From Acidobacteriaceae bacterium (GTDB taxonomy: Bacteria > Acidobacteriota > Terriglobia > Terriglobales > Acidobacteriaceae), in assembly GCA_903642225.1 (NCBI GenBank), contig CAHJWI010000019.1:1-64000 (forward strand): a DNA stretch of 64,000 nucleotides. The letters are read 5' to 3'. Under the pieces are notes generated by a model. The model was not told where the DNA came from and ran no database searches. It saw nothing but the letters and a program-made list of their open reading frames with translations. The position numbers and the translations under genes are program-made. The first letter of the stretch is position 1; each line of letters begins with the position of its first letter. Of this stretch, positions 18,659 to 27,658 are shown in pieces.

Positions 18659-18782
18659 GATGGGAGTTGAAACGCGCAGGGATTATGGCACCAACAGGCG
18701 TCGCCCTTGAGTGTAGAAGCGACAAGCCATCTGTGCAAGCTGTACATCTGCCAAGAGTTAAGTTTTCCGGCAGCATTTTCGG

Positions 18783-20915
18783 TTACAACAGGCTTGTTGC
18801 ATTCGCAGTAACTGCTACCGTGTCGGCAGCAAGTCCACGACCACGCAGCATGGGCCCGAGTTCCGGAGCCCGGCCACGCCACGCTGAATACATCTCCGCG
18901 GGATCGCCCGTATTTCCGCGGGCCAGCACCATACGCCGCAGCCGATCGCCATTGTCACGAGTAAGTCCGCCATGCTCCTCAAACCAGGCGTAGGCATCCG
19001 CGTCCAGCATCTCCGCCCACAGGTATGCGTAGTACCCCGCGGCGTATCCACCGCCAAAGATGTGGGCAAAGTAGCTGCTGCGGTATCTTGGCGGGACGGC
19101 TGCGAAGTCGACATGCTTACGATTTAGAGCCGTAGCCTCGAATGTGGCCGCATCCTGCTGCGGCTCATCGGGCGACAGGGTATGCCACTGCATGTCGAGC
19201 TCCGCTGCTGCCAACACCTCAGCAAGAGCGTGACCGCCGTTAAAATTCCTGGCTTTGCGCAGCTTCGTCGCCAATTCCGTCGGCATGGCTTTCCCAGTTT
19301 CATGGTGGCGAGCATAGTTGTCGAATACCTTCGGATACATTCCCCAATGCTCGTTGAACTGCGATGGAAATTCAACGAAGTCGCGGGGAACGGCGGTACC
19401 GGCGAGGCTGGGGTACTCCACGTCTGAAAACAGGCCTTGTAAGGCGTGGCCAAACTCGTGGAAGAGGGTCGCTACCTCGTCTGATGAGAGCAGCGCCGGT
19501 TGGCCTGGGACCGGCTTGGCGTAGTTACACACATTGCAGATGATGGGCTGCTCCGACAGCAGGCGAGACTGACCAACCAAGCTGTTCATCCAGGCGCCAC
19601 CACGCTTGGAATCACGCTTGAAGAAGTCTGTATACAACAGTGCCAAGTGGCCGCCGTCTATATCGAAGACCTCATACGTTGTGACATCCGCATGCCACAC
19701 AGGCAGATCGGTGCGGACCTGAAAGCGAATACCGTACAGCTCTGACGCCGCAAACAGCACACCCTGTTCGAAAACACGAGTCAGCTCAAAGTACGGCTTC
19801 ACCTCGTCTTCATTCAGGTCGTACTCCGCCTTGCGCACCTGCTCCGCATAGAAGTTCCAGTCCTGGGGTGCGATCTCGCCGTGCAGACCAAAGTGCGCCG
19901 CAATGGCCGAGTGCTCCCCCGCCAGACTGGCGTGCGCCGCAGGCACAAGTCGGTCAAGAAAGGCGATGGCCGTTTCCGGCGTGCGAGCCATCTGGTTCTC
20001 CAGCTTCCACGCGGCGTAGCTCGGGAAGCCAAGCAGCGCCGCACGCTCGGCACGCAGTTGAGCTAACCTTGTGATGTCCGAGCGGGTATCGTTTTCGTCT
20101 CCCTGCTCGGTGCGGGTAAGAGAGTTGTGCCAAAGGGCTCGACGCGTCGCCGGATCACTGAGCGAGGCCAGCAACGGCTGCTGTGACGTGTTCAGGATAG
20201 GCAGCAGAAATCCGACGAGATCGCGCGATTGGGCTGCTGCCTGCGCAGCCGCGATCTCCGCTTCACCCAATCCCGCCAACTGCTCCGGCGTTTCCACGTG
20301 CAAGGCGGCTTTCTTTGATGCTGCAAGAACCTTGTTGACGAACGTGGTCTGCAGCGTCGCCTGTTCCGCATTCAGAGCACGCATGCGCTCCTTATCGGCA
20401 TCATCTAGAAGGGCGCCGGCACGCACAAAATGGTCGTGGGTCTCCTGCAATAATCGCTCATCTTCTGCGTTCAGAGACAACGTGCCAAGCTGCTCGTAAA
20501 CTGCGTGGACCCGCACAAAGAGCGAGGCATCGAGATATATGCTGTCACTGTGGGCAGATAGCATGGGAGCAATCTGCTGCTGAATCACCTGGATGCGTTC
20601 GTTTGTTTCCGCGCCCGCGACGCAGAAAAATGGCGAAGCCACACGAGTGAGCAAGGTGCCAGAACGCTCCAGTGCGACAAGTGTGTTTTGAAATGTTGCA
20701 ACCTCTACTGAGTGGGCAATCGCCCTTACTTCATCCTGCTGAGTCTGCATGCCTGCCACAAACGCTGGCAGGTAATGCTCCTCACGGATCAGGTCAAACG
20801 GCGGCGCGCCGAAAGGAAGCACACTTGCCGAGAAGAACGGATTTGCCGCGGTCCAATCTGCACCTCCAGAAGCGACATTAAGGTGGTTCTCTGTAACTTC
20901 GGCAACAATTGACAT
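18783..20915 (-). CDS. M3 family oligopeptidase (peptidyl-dipeptidase Dcp / oligopeptidase A-like)
   Basis: A cytoplasmic zinc metallopeptidase of 710 residues, normal for M3A enzymes. The zinc motif HEFGH (near residue 481, in LFHEFGHALQGLFSDV) supplies two His ligands and the catalytic Glu. The third ligand Glu would lie about 25 residues later, in VEFPSQFNEHW. The C-terminus contains FGGGYAAGYYAYLWAEMLDADA, a strong M3 signature. No signal peptide is present (MSIVAEVTENHLNV). It cleaves short peptides left by the ATP-dependent proteases. It lies 66 bp downstream of nuoI on the same strand with a strong hairpin between. Confidence 0.92.
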   Translation of the reverse strand: MSIVAEVTENHLNVASGGADWTAANPFFSASVLPFGAPPFDLIREEHYLPAFVAGMQTQQDEVRAIAHSVEVATFQNTLVALERSGTLLTRVASPFFCVAGAETNERIQVIQQQIAPMLSAHSDSIYLDASLFVRVHAVYEQLGTLSLNAEDERLLQETHDHFVRAGALLDDADKERMRALNAEQATLQTTFVNKVLAASKKAALHVETPEQLAGLGEAEIAAAQAAAQSRDLVGFLLPILNTSQQPLLASLSDPATRRALWHNSLTRTEQGDENDTRSDITRLAQLRAERAALLGFPSYAAWKLENQMARTPETAIAFLDRLVPAAHASLAGEHSAIAAHFGLHGEIAPQDWNFYAEQVRKAEYDLNEDEVKPYFELTRVFEQGVLFAASELYGIRFQVRTDLPVWHADVTTYEVFDIDGGHLALLYTDFFKRDSKRGGAWMNSLVGQSRLLSEQPIICNVCNYAKPVPGQPALLSSDEVATLFHEFGHALQGLFSDVEYPSLAGTAVPRDFVEFPSQFNEHWGMYPKVFDNYARHHETGKAMPTELATKLRKARNFNGGHALAEVLAAAELDMQWHTLSPDEPQQDAATFEATALNRKHVDFAAVPPRYRSSYFAHIFGGGYAAGYYAYLWAEMLDADAYAWFEEHGGLTRDNGDRLRRMVLARGNTGDPAEMYSAWRGRAPELGPMLRGRGLAADTVAVTANATSLL

Positions 20916-20930
20916 CAGACTCCTCCAAAC

Positions 20931-20967
20931 GTGAAAGGCGCGAAGCCTATGGCATCGCGCCTTTCAC
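20931..20967 (-). terminator. perfect hairpin between nuoI and the M3 peptidase gene
   Basis: A perfect 13-bp inverted repeat (gtgaaaggcgcga / tcgcgcctttcac) with an 11-nt loop lies 14 bp after the nuoI stop and ends 15 bp before the peptidase start. There is no clear T-run apart from the stem end, so it may terminate inefficiently or protect the mRNA. Confidence 0.65.
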
Positions 20968-20981
20968 TGAATGTAATGATG

Positions 20982-21485
20982 CTACGAAAGAACGTTCAGC
21001 GCGGCAGCTTGCGATCCGGCAGCAAGCGGCGCATTGTTCGTGTCGACCAACAAATCCTCTTTGCGCATCACGAGGTTCGTCGCATTCAGCGTGGCAAGTT
21101 CAAAGCCATGACCGTGTGTAATTGCATCAGTCGGACAGGCTTCTACACAGTAGCCGCAAAATATACAGCGGTTGTAGTCGATGTTGTACACCTTGGCATA
21201 GCGTTCTGCCGATGAAATACGGACTTCATCCGTGTTCTCCGCTGCTTCAATGTAAATACAGTTTGAAGGGCATGCTGCCGCGCAAAGAAAACACGCAACA
21301 CACTTCTCCAACCCGTTCTCATCGCGCTGCAACTGGTGCTTGCCGCGGAACCGCTCCTGGAAGATCGCGCCGCGCATCGGTCCAGGACCGTCGGGGTAGT
21401 TCTCCACCTCAGATGGCTGCAACATCTCCTTAAAAGTGATGCTCATCCCTTTGGCGATACCAGCAATGTTCTTCACAACGGACAT
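20982..21485 (-). CDS. nuoI: NADH-quinone oxidoreductase subunit I (orphan copy)
   Basis: Peripheral-arm ferredoxin-like subunit of complex I, 167 residues. Two 4Fe-4S motifs are present: C62-C65-C68-C72 (CVACFLCAAACP) and C107-C110-C113-C117 (CIFCGYCVEACP), the N6a/N6b relay that passes electrons towards quinone. The N-terminal amphipathic region (GIAKGMSITFKEMLQP) is typical. It is not flanked by other nuo genes, so it is either the only nuoI placed away from the operon or a second copy. The start at 21485 abuts the divergent exported-protein gene. Confidence 0.9.
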   Translation of the reverse strand: MSVVKNIAGIAKGMSITFKEMLQPSEVENYPDGPGPMRGAIFQERFRGKHQLQRDENGLEKCVACFLCAAACPSNCIYIEAAENTDEVRISSAERYAKVYNIDYNRCIFCGYCVEACPTDAITHGHGFELATLNATNLVMRKEDLLVDTNNAPLAAGSQAAALNVLS

Positions 21486-22140
21486 GGATGAAGTATACGC
21501 TGGGCCTGTGTCTGCCTTCAGTCACCTGTTCGATGTCACGCGCTCGGCGCTTCTGCTGCTGTTCGCTGCGTCACCGTTCGTCGGCTCCACACAGCAGGTT
21601 TCTCCCTTGCACGCCTATGAGGAATGCCGCTTCACGAACGGGCTTGCGATCGAACACGTTGACGGCCTGGGTCCCGGCATAGCGTCGCGCCCCATCAAAA
21701 CACGGCAGGGCACAGAGTCTTTGCGCATGGCAGCAGGACGCCGCATCATGGTCGGCTTCCCCGACGACAACTTTTTTGCGAACACCAAGTCAGAGCTTCT
21801 ACCAGCAGTCACCTACACGCAGCAGAAGCAGCTTGTCATCGACGGCTTCGATTACATCCTGGCCTCAGACTCCGATGTGACGCGAGACTATGGTCTTCAC
21901 TCGCCAATGAACGGTTTTGAACTGCATGGTTTGGATCGCACGAAGCTCGAAGGGGGCGTACTTGGGATTTACCTGCTCTTCGACGATGCAGCCCATGTCG
22001 CCACAACCATCTATCTCCTGAACCAGGAGGTCGAACGTCGCAAATTCGCAGACCTTGCCGCCAATGCCACATTGCGCGATGAGTTCCTACGCCAGTACGC
22101 CGCCTGCATCCGTAGCAATCAGCAGGCCAAAACCCCGTAA
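21484..22140 (+). CDS. hypothetical exported protein
   Basis: About 218 residues with a probable signal sequence (VTRSALLLLFAASPFVGST) followed by a soluble domain. Distinct segments include EECRFTNGLAIEHVDG, GRRIMVGFPDDNFF, KQQLVIDGFDYILASD and GVLGIYLLFDDAAHVATTIYLLNQ. I do not recognise the family. The start is uncertain: the ATG at 21484 sits on top of the nuoI start, and a GTG at 21508 is an alternative closer to the signal peptide. It is followed by another exported protein after 12 bp, so the two are probably co-transcribed. Confidence 0.6.
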   Translation: MDEVYAGPVSAFSHLFDVTRSALLLLFAASPFVGSTQQVSPLHAYEECRFTNGLAIEHVDGLGPGIASRPIKTRQGTESLRMAAGRRIMVGFPDDNFFANTKSELLPAVTYTQQKQLVIDGFDYILASDSDVTRDYGLHSPMNGFELHGLDRTKLEGGVLGIYLLFDDAAHVATTIYLLNQEVERRKFADLAANATLRDEFLRQYAACIRSNQQAKTP

Positions 22141-22152
22141 GCCTGGAGCAAC

Positions 22153-22740
22153 ATGAAACTCACATCGATGCTCATAACCGTGCTGGTTCTTTCGGCACCA
22201 GTGCAGGCCAAAGCCCAGGCACCAGCGCAAACGACGCACGACAGCGGCACCATGACCACAATGGAGCGTAAGGCAGCCACACCTTCCACCACGCTGACGA
22301 TTACAGGGCTGGATGGCACGTCGAAGACGGTGTCCGTGACAGAGATGATGGCGATGCCGCAGACCACCGTAACCGTGACGAACGGCCACACGCAGAAGCA
22401 GGAGACCTATGGCGGCATCCCCGTGAGGGATCTGCTGGCACTCGCCGCTCCCCCAAAGATGGTGCCCATCGCGGGTGCGGACATAACAATGAAGCCGAGA
22501 AATTCTCCGCGCCTAACGGTGATCGTGGCACGTGGTACCGACGGCTTCCGCGTGGCCATCACCCTCTGCGACACTGACCCAGGTTGCCGGTCGGGCCAGG
22601 CGATCGTTGCCGACACACTCGATGGTCGACCTCTGACATCTGACGGCGCTTTCAAGCTCATTCTGTCCGAGGACAAGATGCCAGGACGCTGGGTACGGAA
22701 CCTAGATGCGCTAACGGTAAAGAACCTGGGCAGCATGTAG
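22153..22740 (+). CDS. exported protein with molybdopterin-oxidoreductase-like (SUOX-fold) domain
   Basis: 195 residues with a clear signal peptide (MKLTSMLITVLVLSAPVQAKA) and a mature domain of about 150 residues. The segments LTITGLDGTSKTVSV, MAMPQTTVTVTNGH, YGGIPVRDLLALA, VIVARGTDGFRVAITLCD and GRWVRNLDALTV match the oxidoreductase molybdopterin-binding-like fold found in small periplasmic proteins. A Cys (LCDTD) sits in the region where the sulfite-oxidase family places its molybdenum ligand, but whether it binds a cofactor cannot be told. It follows the exported protein at 21484 closely. Substrate unknown. Confidence 0.65.
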   Translation: MKLTSMLITVLVLSAPVQAKAQAPAQTTHDSGTMTTMERKAATPSTTLTITGLDGTSKTVSVTEMMAMPQTTVTVTNGHTQKQETYGGIPVRDLLALAAPPKMVPIAGADITMKPRNSPRLTVIVARGTDGFRVAITLCDTDPGCRSGQAIVADTLDGRPLTSDGAFKLILSEDKMPGRWVRNLDALTVKNLGSM

Positions 22741-22759
22741 GTCAGCTACCCTGCTCGCT

Positions 22760-24346
22760 TCACAGATCCAGCTTAGTCCAGATACTGTCGACTCGCGCTT
22801 TCACATCGTCCGGCATCACCAACATCTCCGGCCAGGGTCTGGTAAATCCCTCCGCCTGCCACTTGCGCGTGGCATCAATACCCATCTTGCTGCCAAAATT
22901 GGGAAGCCGCGACGCGTGATCCAGGGAGTCTACCGGTCCCAGCGTGAACTGGATATCGCGCTCCGGGTCGATGTTGTTGGCAGTGCGTAGCGTCACCTCG
23001 CCCACATCCTGCACGTCGCAGTCCTCGTCCACAACGATGATGCACTTAGTGAACATGGCCTGCCCAAGCGACCAGATGGCGCTCATCACCTTTCGCGCCT
23101 GGCCGGCATAGCTCTTCCGAATGCTAACGATCATGAGGTTGTGAAAGACACCCTCAGCCGGCAGGTTGATGTCGACAATTTCCGGGATCGTCAGGCGCAT
23201 AAGCGGCAGAAAAATTCGCTCCACAGCTTTCCCCATCCACGCGTCTTCCATGGGCGGCTTTCCGACAACAGTCGCAGCATAGATCGGATTTTTGCGATGA
23301 GTGATGGCCGTCAGATGAAATACCGGGTAGTCATCCGGCATGGTGTAGAACCCCGTATGGTCGCCGAAGGGACCTTCGCTGCGTAGCTCACCAATATCGA
23401 CGTAGCCTTCCAGGATGTACTCTGCGTTCGCCGGCACCTGCAAATCCACGGTTTCACATTGCACGAGTTCCACAGGCGCCTGACGCAGAAAGCCTGCAAT
23501 CAGGAACTCCTCAATTTCGGGAGGGGCCGGCACAATGGCGGAAAAGGTCATCGCCGGATCCGTACCGATCGCCACGGCGACGTCCATGCGTGCTCCTCGA
23601 ATCTGGCTCAGCGTGACCGCAGGAAGATTTTCCGTGTTGGCCGCGGCCATCGTACCTCCACCAGTAATCGCCATCAGGTTCACCCGGTCGGCGTCCGTCA
23701 CCGCGGCGGATCGCATTCGCTCTCGCAGGTGCTCCGCAGCGTTCTTCTGGCGTTGCCAGTGCATGCCGGTTGTGCGCTCGTCATACACCTGCATGCGGTA
23801 CATGCCCGTGTTGCGCTTGCCACTCTTCGGGTCTTTGGTAATGACCAGCGGCAGCGTAATATAGCGGCCACCGTCGCCGGGCCACGTTTTCAGGATGGGG
23901 AGGTTAAGCAGGTTCAAATCTCTACCCGTGTGCACCACTTCTTTGCACGGCGCCGCACGACGGTCGATCACTTTAGGAAAGAACGATGCCACTTCCGCCA
24001 ACATCGGCAGCAGCTTCAACTTGTCCAGCAGGCCAGTGGGCATCTGTGGCTTCAACAGGACCTCAATGCGGCCCGCGACTGCATCCAGTGATTCCGCCTC
24101 TAGCGCCATACGCATGCGGCGTTCACTGCTAAATTGGTTCATCAACACCCGGGCTCCGGGATAGCCCTTAACACGCTCAAACAAAAGCGCCGGTCCACCG
24201 GCCTGCGGAGTTCCCTTCCCCATCTTGGCACTGCGATCCGCGATTTCAGCCATCTCCAAAATCGGATCGATTTCGACGGTGATACGTCTCAGCTCACCAG
24301 CTTTATCGAGTCTGCTGATCCAATCCCGTAAATCGCGATACGCCAC
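22760..24346 (-). CDS. UbiD family decarboxylase
   Basis: Prenylated-FMN-dependent non-oxidative decarboxylase of 528 residues. It starts with GTG at 24346 after GGTAGGGAAG and reads AYRDLRDWISRLDKAGELRRI, the usual UbiD N-terminus. The core ITKDPKSGKRNTGMYRMQ, the Glu-bearing ELRSEGPFGDHTGFY and VGKPPMEDAWMGKA are conserved UbiD segments for pFMN and metal binding. Compared with E. coli UbiD there is an extra stretch of roughly 40 residues (LRERMRSAAVTDADRVNLMA...) before the MDVAVAIGTDPA strand. Likely role: 4-hydroxybenzoate or futalosine-type menaquinone precursor decarboxylation. No ubiX is adjacent. Confidence 0.88.
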   Translation of the reverse strand: MAYRDLRDWISRLDKAGELRRITVEIDPILEMAEIADRSAKMGKGTPQAGGPALLFERVKGYPGARVLMNQFSSERRMRMALEAESLDAVAGRIEVLLKPQMPTGLLDKLKLLPMLAEVASFFPKVIDRRAAPCKEVVHTGRDLNLLNLPILKTWPGDGGRYITLPLVITKDPKSGKRNTGMYRMQVYDERTTGMHWQRQKNAAEHLRERMRSAAVTDADRVNLMAITGGGTMAAANTENLPAVTLSQIRGARMDVAVAIGTDPAMTFSAIVPAPPEIEEFLIAGFLRQAPVELVQCETVDLQVPANAEYILEGYVDIGELRSEGPFGDHTGFYTMPDDYPVFHLTAITHRKNPIYAATVVGKPPMEDAWMGKAVERIFLPLMRLTIPEIVDINLPAEGVFHNLMIVSIRKSYAGQARKVMSAIWSLGQAMFTKCIIVVDEDCDVQDVGEVTLRTANNIDPERDIQFTLGPVDSLDHASRLPNFGSKMGIDATRKWQAEGFTRPWPEMLVMPDDVKARVDSIWTKLDL

Positions 24347-24538
24347 ACTTCCCTACCTTTGTGCGCGCTTTCGACACGCGTCTCCACGGTACTTCGGACA
24401 CTGCAGCAGCGACCGGCACAAGTACGCCGTTCCTATAAAGGCAGGTAGCTGCACGTTCATTTTCCACTTAAACCAAACACGCCGACTAAACCTGTTAAGA
24501 AAGCTCAGGTCCAGCCAACGTTCATTTTAGGGGAGAGA

Positions 24539-24949
24539 CTAAGCCGCTTTAGGAAAGGCGTGATCAGACTGGCTTGTAAGCCCGGAGGACCTAAGGTCCG
24601 AAAGCATCAGTTTCACCCTGTCGTCAACCGACTCCTCGCCACCACCCGCCTGGTCGTGCGCCGGCAGTTTCCCACCTGCTCGTGCGACCACTGCACGGAT
24701 CTCGCTTTCGAGTTCAGTCAGCAACACGAGAGTTTCTGGAACATCCGTGCCCTTGTCGGTACCGGCCAAAGCTGCCTTGCCGTGACCACGGTGCATCCAC
24801 GCCTCCAGGTCACTTGTGCGAGCAAGAACAACATTGCTCGGTGCACCTGGCGGACGGCGAATCGGTAAGTTTAGCGTCTTCTCCCAACGCTGCACAGTGC
24901 GTACGCCCTTGCCAAAAAAGTGCGCAATCTCTTTCCAGGAACTCAGCAT
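24539..24949 (-). CDS. helix-turn-helix protein (excisionase/MerR-like N-terminus)
   Basis: About 136 residues. The N-terminal 55 residues (LSSWKEIAHFFGKGVRTVQRWEKTLNLPI... LARTSDLEAW) form a winged HTH of the excisionase/MerR type, in which GVRTVQRWE is the recognition helix. A pattern LSSWKEIA-x-FGKGVRTVQRWE is very common in Acidobacteria. The C-terminal half is a hydrophilic, probably helical region rich in E, D and R. The ATG at 24949 is preferred; a GTG 9 bp upstream is possible. It is divergent from the symporter at 25167 and could regulate it, but this is only positional. Confidence 0.72.
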   Translation of the reverse strand: MLSSWKEIAHFFGKGVRTVQRWEKTLNLPIRRPPGAPSNVVLARTSDLEAWMHRGHGKAALAGTDKGTDVPETLVLLTELESEIRAVVARAGGKLPAHDQAGGGEESVDDRVKLMLSDLRSSGLTSQSDHAFPKAA

Positions 24950-25166
24950 TTTATTCACGCGAATACTCCAAACTGCTCCGGAGAGGTGCCCGGGCGATGT
25001 TGATGGAAGACAAAGAAAGCCTGCTTTAACAGCGAAAGACCAGCGTCCTGCTGTAACAGATAGACGCACTTCTGACCATGGGAGTTTCCCGCCATTGCAG
25101 GTGGCTGAGCCATAAGTCTGTTCATTCCCGTATGATAGGAGCAAAATCACCATTATTTGAGGCGGC

Positions 25167-26960
25167 ATGCAGCTTGCAAGTCTTGACTGGGCGATCATCG
25201 CCCTGTACTTCGCGATCAACCTCGGTATCGGCTTCCTGTACGCTCGGCGAGCCTCAGGAAATGTAAGTGACTTCTTTCTTTCCGGTCGCTCCGTACCATG
25301 GTGGCTCGCGGGCACGTCCATGGTCGCAACAACTTTTGGCGCAGACACACCTCTTGTCGTTACCGGCCTTATCTACAAGCAGGGTATCGAGGGTAACTGG
25401 CTGTGGTGGTCGTTCGCCCTCAGTGGCATGCTGACCGTCTTCTTCTTCGCTCCGCTGTGGCGCAGGGCTGAAGTGCTGACAGATATGGAACTCGCCGAAA
25501 TACGGTACGCCGGCAAACCCTCAGCCTTCTTGCGCGGTTTTCGCGCCATCTATTTAGGGTTGCCGGTTAACACCATCATCATGGGTTGGGTCAATCTTGC
25601 CATGGCGAAGGTGCTCGCCCTCACGCTCGGCATGGGCAAGCTTCAGGCTGTTTTTGTGTGCCTCACCATCACCCTTGTCTACTCCACCATCAGCGGCTTA
25701 TGGGCTGTTCTTTGGACAGACGTCGTCCAGTTTGTTCTTAAAATGAGCATGGTCGTGCTGCTTGCCTATTTTGCCGTGCGCGGTGTCGGCGGTATGGGTG
25801 CGCTGATCGACAAGGTTCAGGCCTCGGACGCGGTACGAGGAACCCATTCGCTCAACTTCTTCCCGCATACGGGTGAAGCGTTTTTTCTGAGCTTCGTCGT
25901 CTTGCTCAGCCTGAACTGGTGGGCATCGTGGTATCCAGGCGCGGAGCCTGGCGGCGGCGGCTATATCGCACAGCGCATTTTCAGTGCGAAAGACGAGAAG
26001 AATTCCCTGGGCGCGACGCTTTGGTTCAACATCGCACACTACGCTCTGCGGCCCTGGCCGTGGATCCTGACTGCACTCGTCGCACTTGTGTTACTGCCTG
26101 CTGCCGGGGACAAAGAGGGCGCGTACATCCAGGTGATGATCCGCTTTTTACCTCCAAGTCTGCGCGGACTCATGCTGGCCGGCTTTGCAGCGGCATATAT
26201 GTCGACCATCGCAACCCACTTGAACTTGGGCGCAAGCTACCTGGTAAACGATGTGTATCGCCGATTTCTCGTCGGCAACAAAGACGACCGGCACTATGTC
26301 AACGCATCGCGTGTCGCAACCCTGTTTTGCGCCGCGCTCAGTGGCATCGCCACACTCTACATGGACTCCATCTCCTCAGCCTGGCGATTTTTGATCGCCA
26401 TCGGCGCCGGTGCAGGGCTCGTCTTCATCCTGCGGTGGTTCTGGTGGCGCATCAACGCATGGAGTGAAATCAGCGCCATGACGGCTGCTGCAGCTATCTC
26501 GCTGACCCTGCAGTCCAAGCTTGGCAACGGTGTCATACGCATGCTGCACGGGTTTGACAGCCGACTGCCGCTCGTTCCTTTGAATACAGACGATCCTCAC
26601 GGATTTGCATGGTTGATGCTGCTGACAACCGGGGGCACAACGTTGGTTTGGGTCAGCGTCACTCTGCTTACCAGGCCTGAGCCCGTCAGCAAACTGCAGA
26701 GCTTTTACGACCGTGTCCGCCCACCCGCATTTGGCTGGTCCACATTTGCGCCCGCAGAAGCGCGCGCGCAAAAAACGCTGCGCTGGAACTTTTTTCACTG
26801 GGTACTAGGATTCTCACTGATCTACTGTGCCCTGTTCGGCATCGGCAATCTGTTGTTCCGGCGGGTGGCTGACGGCCTTCTGCTGCTGGTCGTCGCAGCC
26901 ACATGTCTCGTCCTCCTGTTTCGTAGTCTGAACCGCCAAAACTGGAGCATGTTCCGCTAA
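25167..26960 (+). CDS. sodium:solute symporter (SSS family)
   Basis: Integral inner-membrane transporter of 597 residues with about 13-14 hydrophobic helices. The start LDWAIIALYFAINLGIGFLYARR, the SGRSVPWWLAGTSMVATTFGADTP segment with the Ser/Thr/Ala pattern of the Na+ site, and the conserved GFAAAYMSTIATHLNLGASYLVNDVYRRF helix are characteristic of the SSS (sugar/proline/pantothenate) family. The C-terminal extension has two more helices. The ATG at 25167 follows GAGG. The substrate is unknown; acidobacterial members are often linked to sugars. No catabolic genes are adjacent. Confidence 0.88.
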   Translation: MQLASLDWAIIALYFAINLGIGFLYARRASGNVSDFFLSGRSVPWWLAGTSMVATTFGADTPLVVTGLIYKQGIEGNWLWWSFALSGMLTVFFFAPLWRRAEVLTDMELAEIRYAGKPSAFLRGFRAIYLGLPVNTIIMGWVNLAMAKVLALTLGMGKLQAVFVCLTITLVYSTISGLWAVLWTDVVQFVLKMSMVVLLAYFAVRGVGGMGALIDKVQASDAVRGTHSLNFFPHTGEAFFLSFVVLLSLNWWASWYPGAEPGGGGYIAQRIFSAKDEKNSLGATLWFNIAHYALRPWPWILTALVALVLLPAAGDKEGAYIQVMIRFLPPSLRGLMLAGFAAAYMSTIATHLNLGASYLVNDVYRRFLVGNKDDRHYVNASRVATLFCAALSGIATLYMDSISSAWRFLIAIGAGAGLVFILRWFWWRINAWSEISAMTAAAAISLTLQSKLGNGVIRMLHGFDSRLPLVPLNTDDPHGFAWLMLLTTGGTTLVWVSVTLLTRPEPVSKLQSFYDRVRPPAFGWSTFAPAEARAQKTLRWNFFHWVLGFSLIYCALFGIGNLLFRRVADGLLLLVVAATCLVLLFRSLNRQNWSMFR

Positions 26961-27000
26961 TCCCGGCGGCTTACACCCGCCAGCGGTGCAAATCGACGAT

Positions 27001-27144
27001 CTACCGTCTCGGTAGCGTCTCACTTCTGGGCTTGGGCTTCGAACTCTGCGCACCTTCAACTGGTGCGACCCGTACGGGCCGCCCATCCGAGGCGCGCACG
27101 AGTGGAACCGAATAGATCAGCCAAACTCGCCCACGCGTCTGCAT
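27001..27144 (-). CDS. putative 47-aa protein translationally coupled to fliS
   Basis: The ATG overlaps the fliS stop in the sequence TGATG (27142-27146), the arrangement of translational coupling. The frame gives 47 residues, basic and Pro-rich (MQTRGRVWLIYSVPLVRASD then GRPVRVAPVEGAQSSKPKPR). The stop TAG at 27001-27003 is embedded in a 6-bp hairpin (ctaccg/cggtag, 27001-27015). I do not recognise a family. It may be a small flagellar-operon protein, or chance. Confidence 0.4.
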   Translation of the reverse strand: MQTRGRVWLIYSVPLVRASDGRPVRVAPVEGAQSSKPKPRSETLPRR

Positions 27145-27626
27145 CACGCGCTCACGCGCAGGCTGGGCCGGTTCTGGCCAGTGCGGCTTTGTAGAACGGG
27201 GAACAATCCGGCAGAGGCTGCGGGCCGGCGCTCCTCTAGCGTGCGCAGTTCCCGTGGCAACACACGATTTGCCTGAGGGTCGCGAGCGACAACGACCCAG
27301 GCGTCGCGAACATTCCGCACACAGGCAATCACCTCAGTCATCTGCTCGTGCGACTCCGCATGCGAAGCCTCCAGCGTCATGGTGAACATGGCCGCATAGA
27401 AATCGCTCAGCGCCTGTGCCGGTGTGCCGCCCAGGTCTGGCCGCAGCCGCGCCTGCAAGTACATCACAATATCTAGAGCTCGCTTGACGGCATAACGACG
27501 GTCGAGCGTGTCGCGCTCTTCAATGGCGCGTGCCGCGCGATACAAAAAGCGGATCCAGCCATCGTACAGACTCACGATCAGATCCACTCCGGTTGCGCCG
27601 GTAAGAGCCTGTTCCTGGTACGTCAT
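27144..27626 (-). CDS. fliS: flagellar export chaperone FliS
   Basis: A helical cytoplasmic chaperone that binds flagellin C-termini before export. The start MTYQEQALTGATGVDLIVSLYDGWIRFLYRAA is the FliS signature (Y-x-x-x-x-x-x-A... LI-x-x-LYDG). The total is 160 residues; the last 35 form a basic tail beyond the usual length of about 130. It is 32 bp downstream of fliD in the same orientation. Confidence 0.9.
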   Translation of the reverse strand: MTYQEQALTGATGVDLIVSLYDGWIRFLYRAARAIEERDTLDRRYAVKRALDIVMYLQARLRPDLGGTPAQALSDFYAAMFTMTLEASHAESHEQMTEVIACVRNVRDAWVVVARDPQANRVLPRELRTLEERRPAASAGLFPVLQSRTGQNRPSLRVSA

Positions 27627-27658
27627 CGCGTATATCCTCCCCTGGTGCAGGCGTGCGT

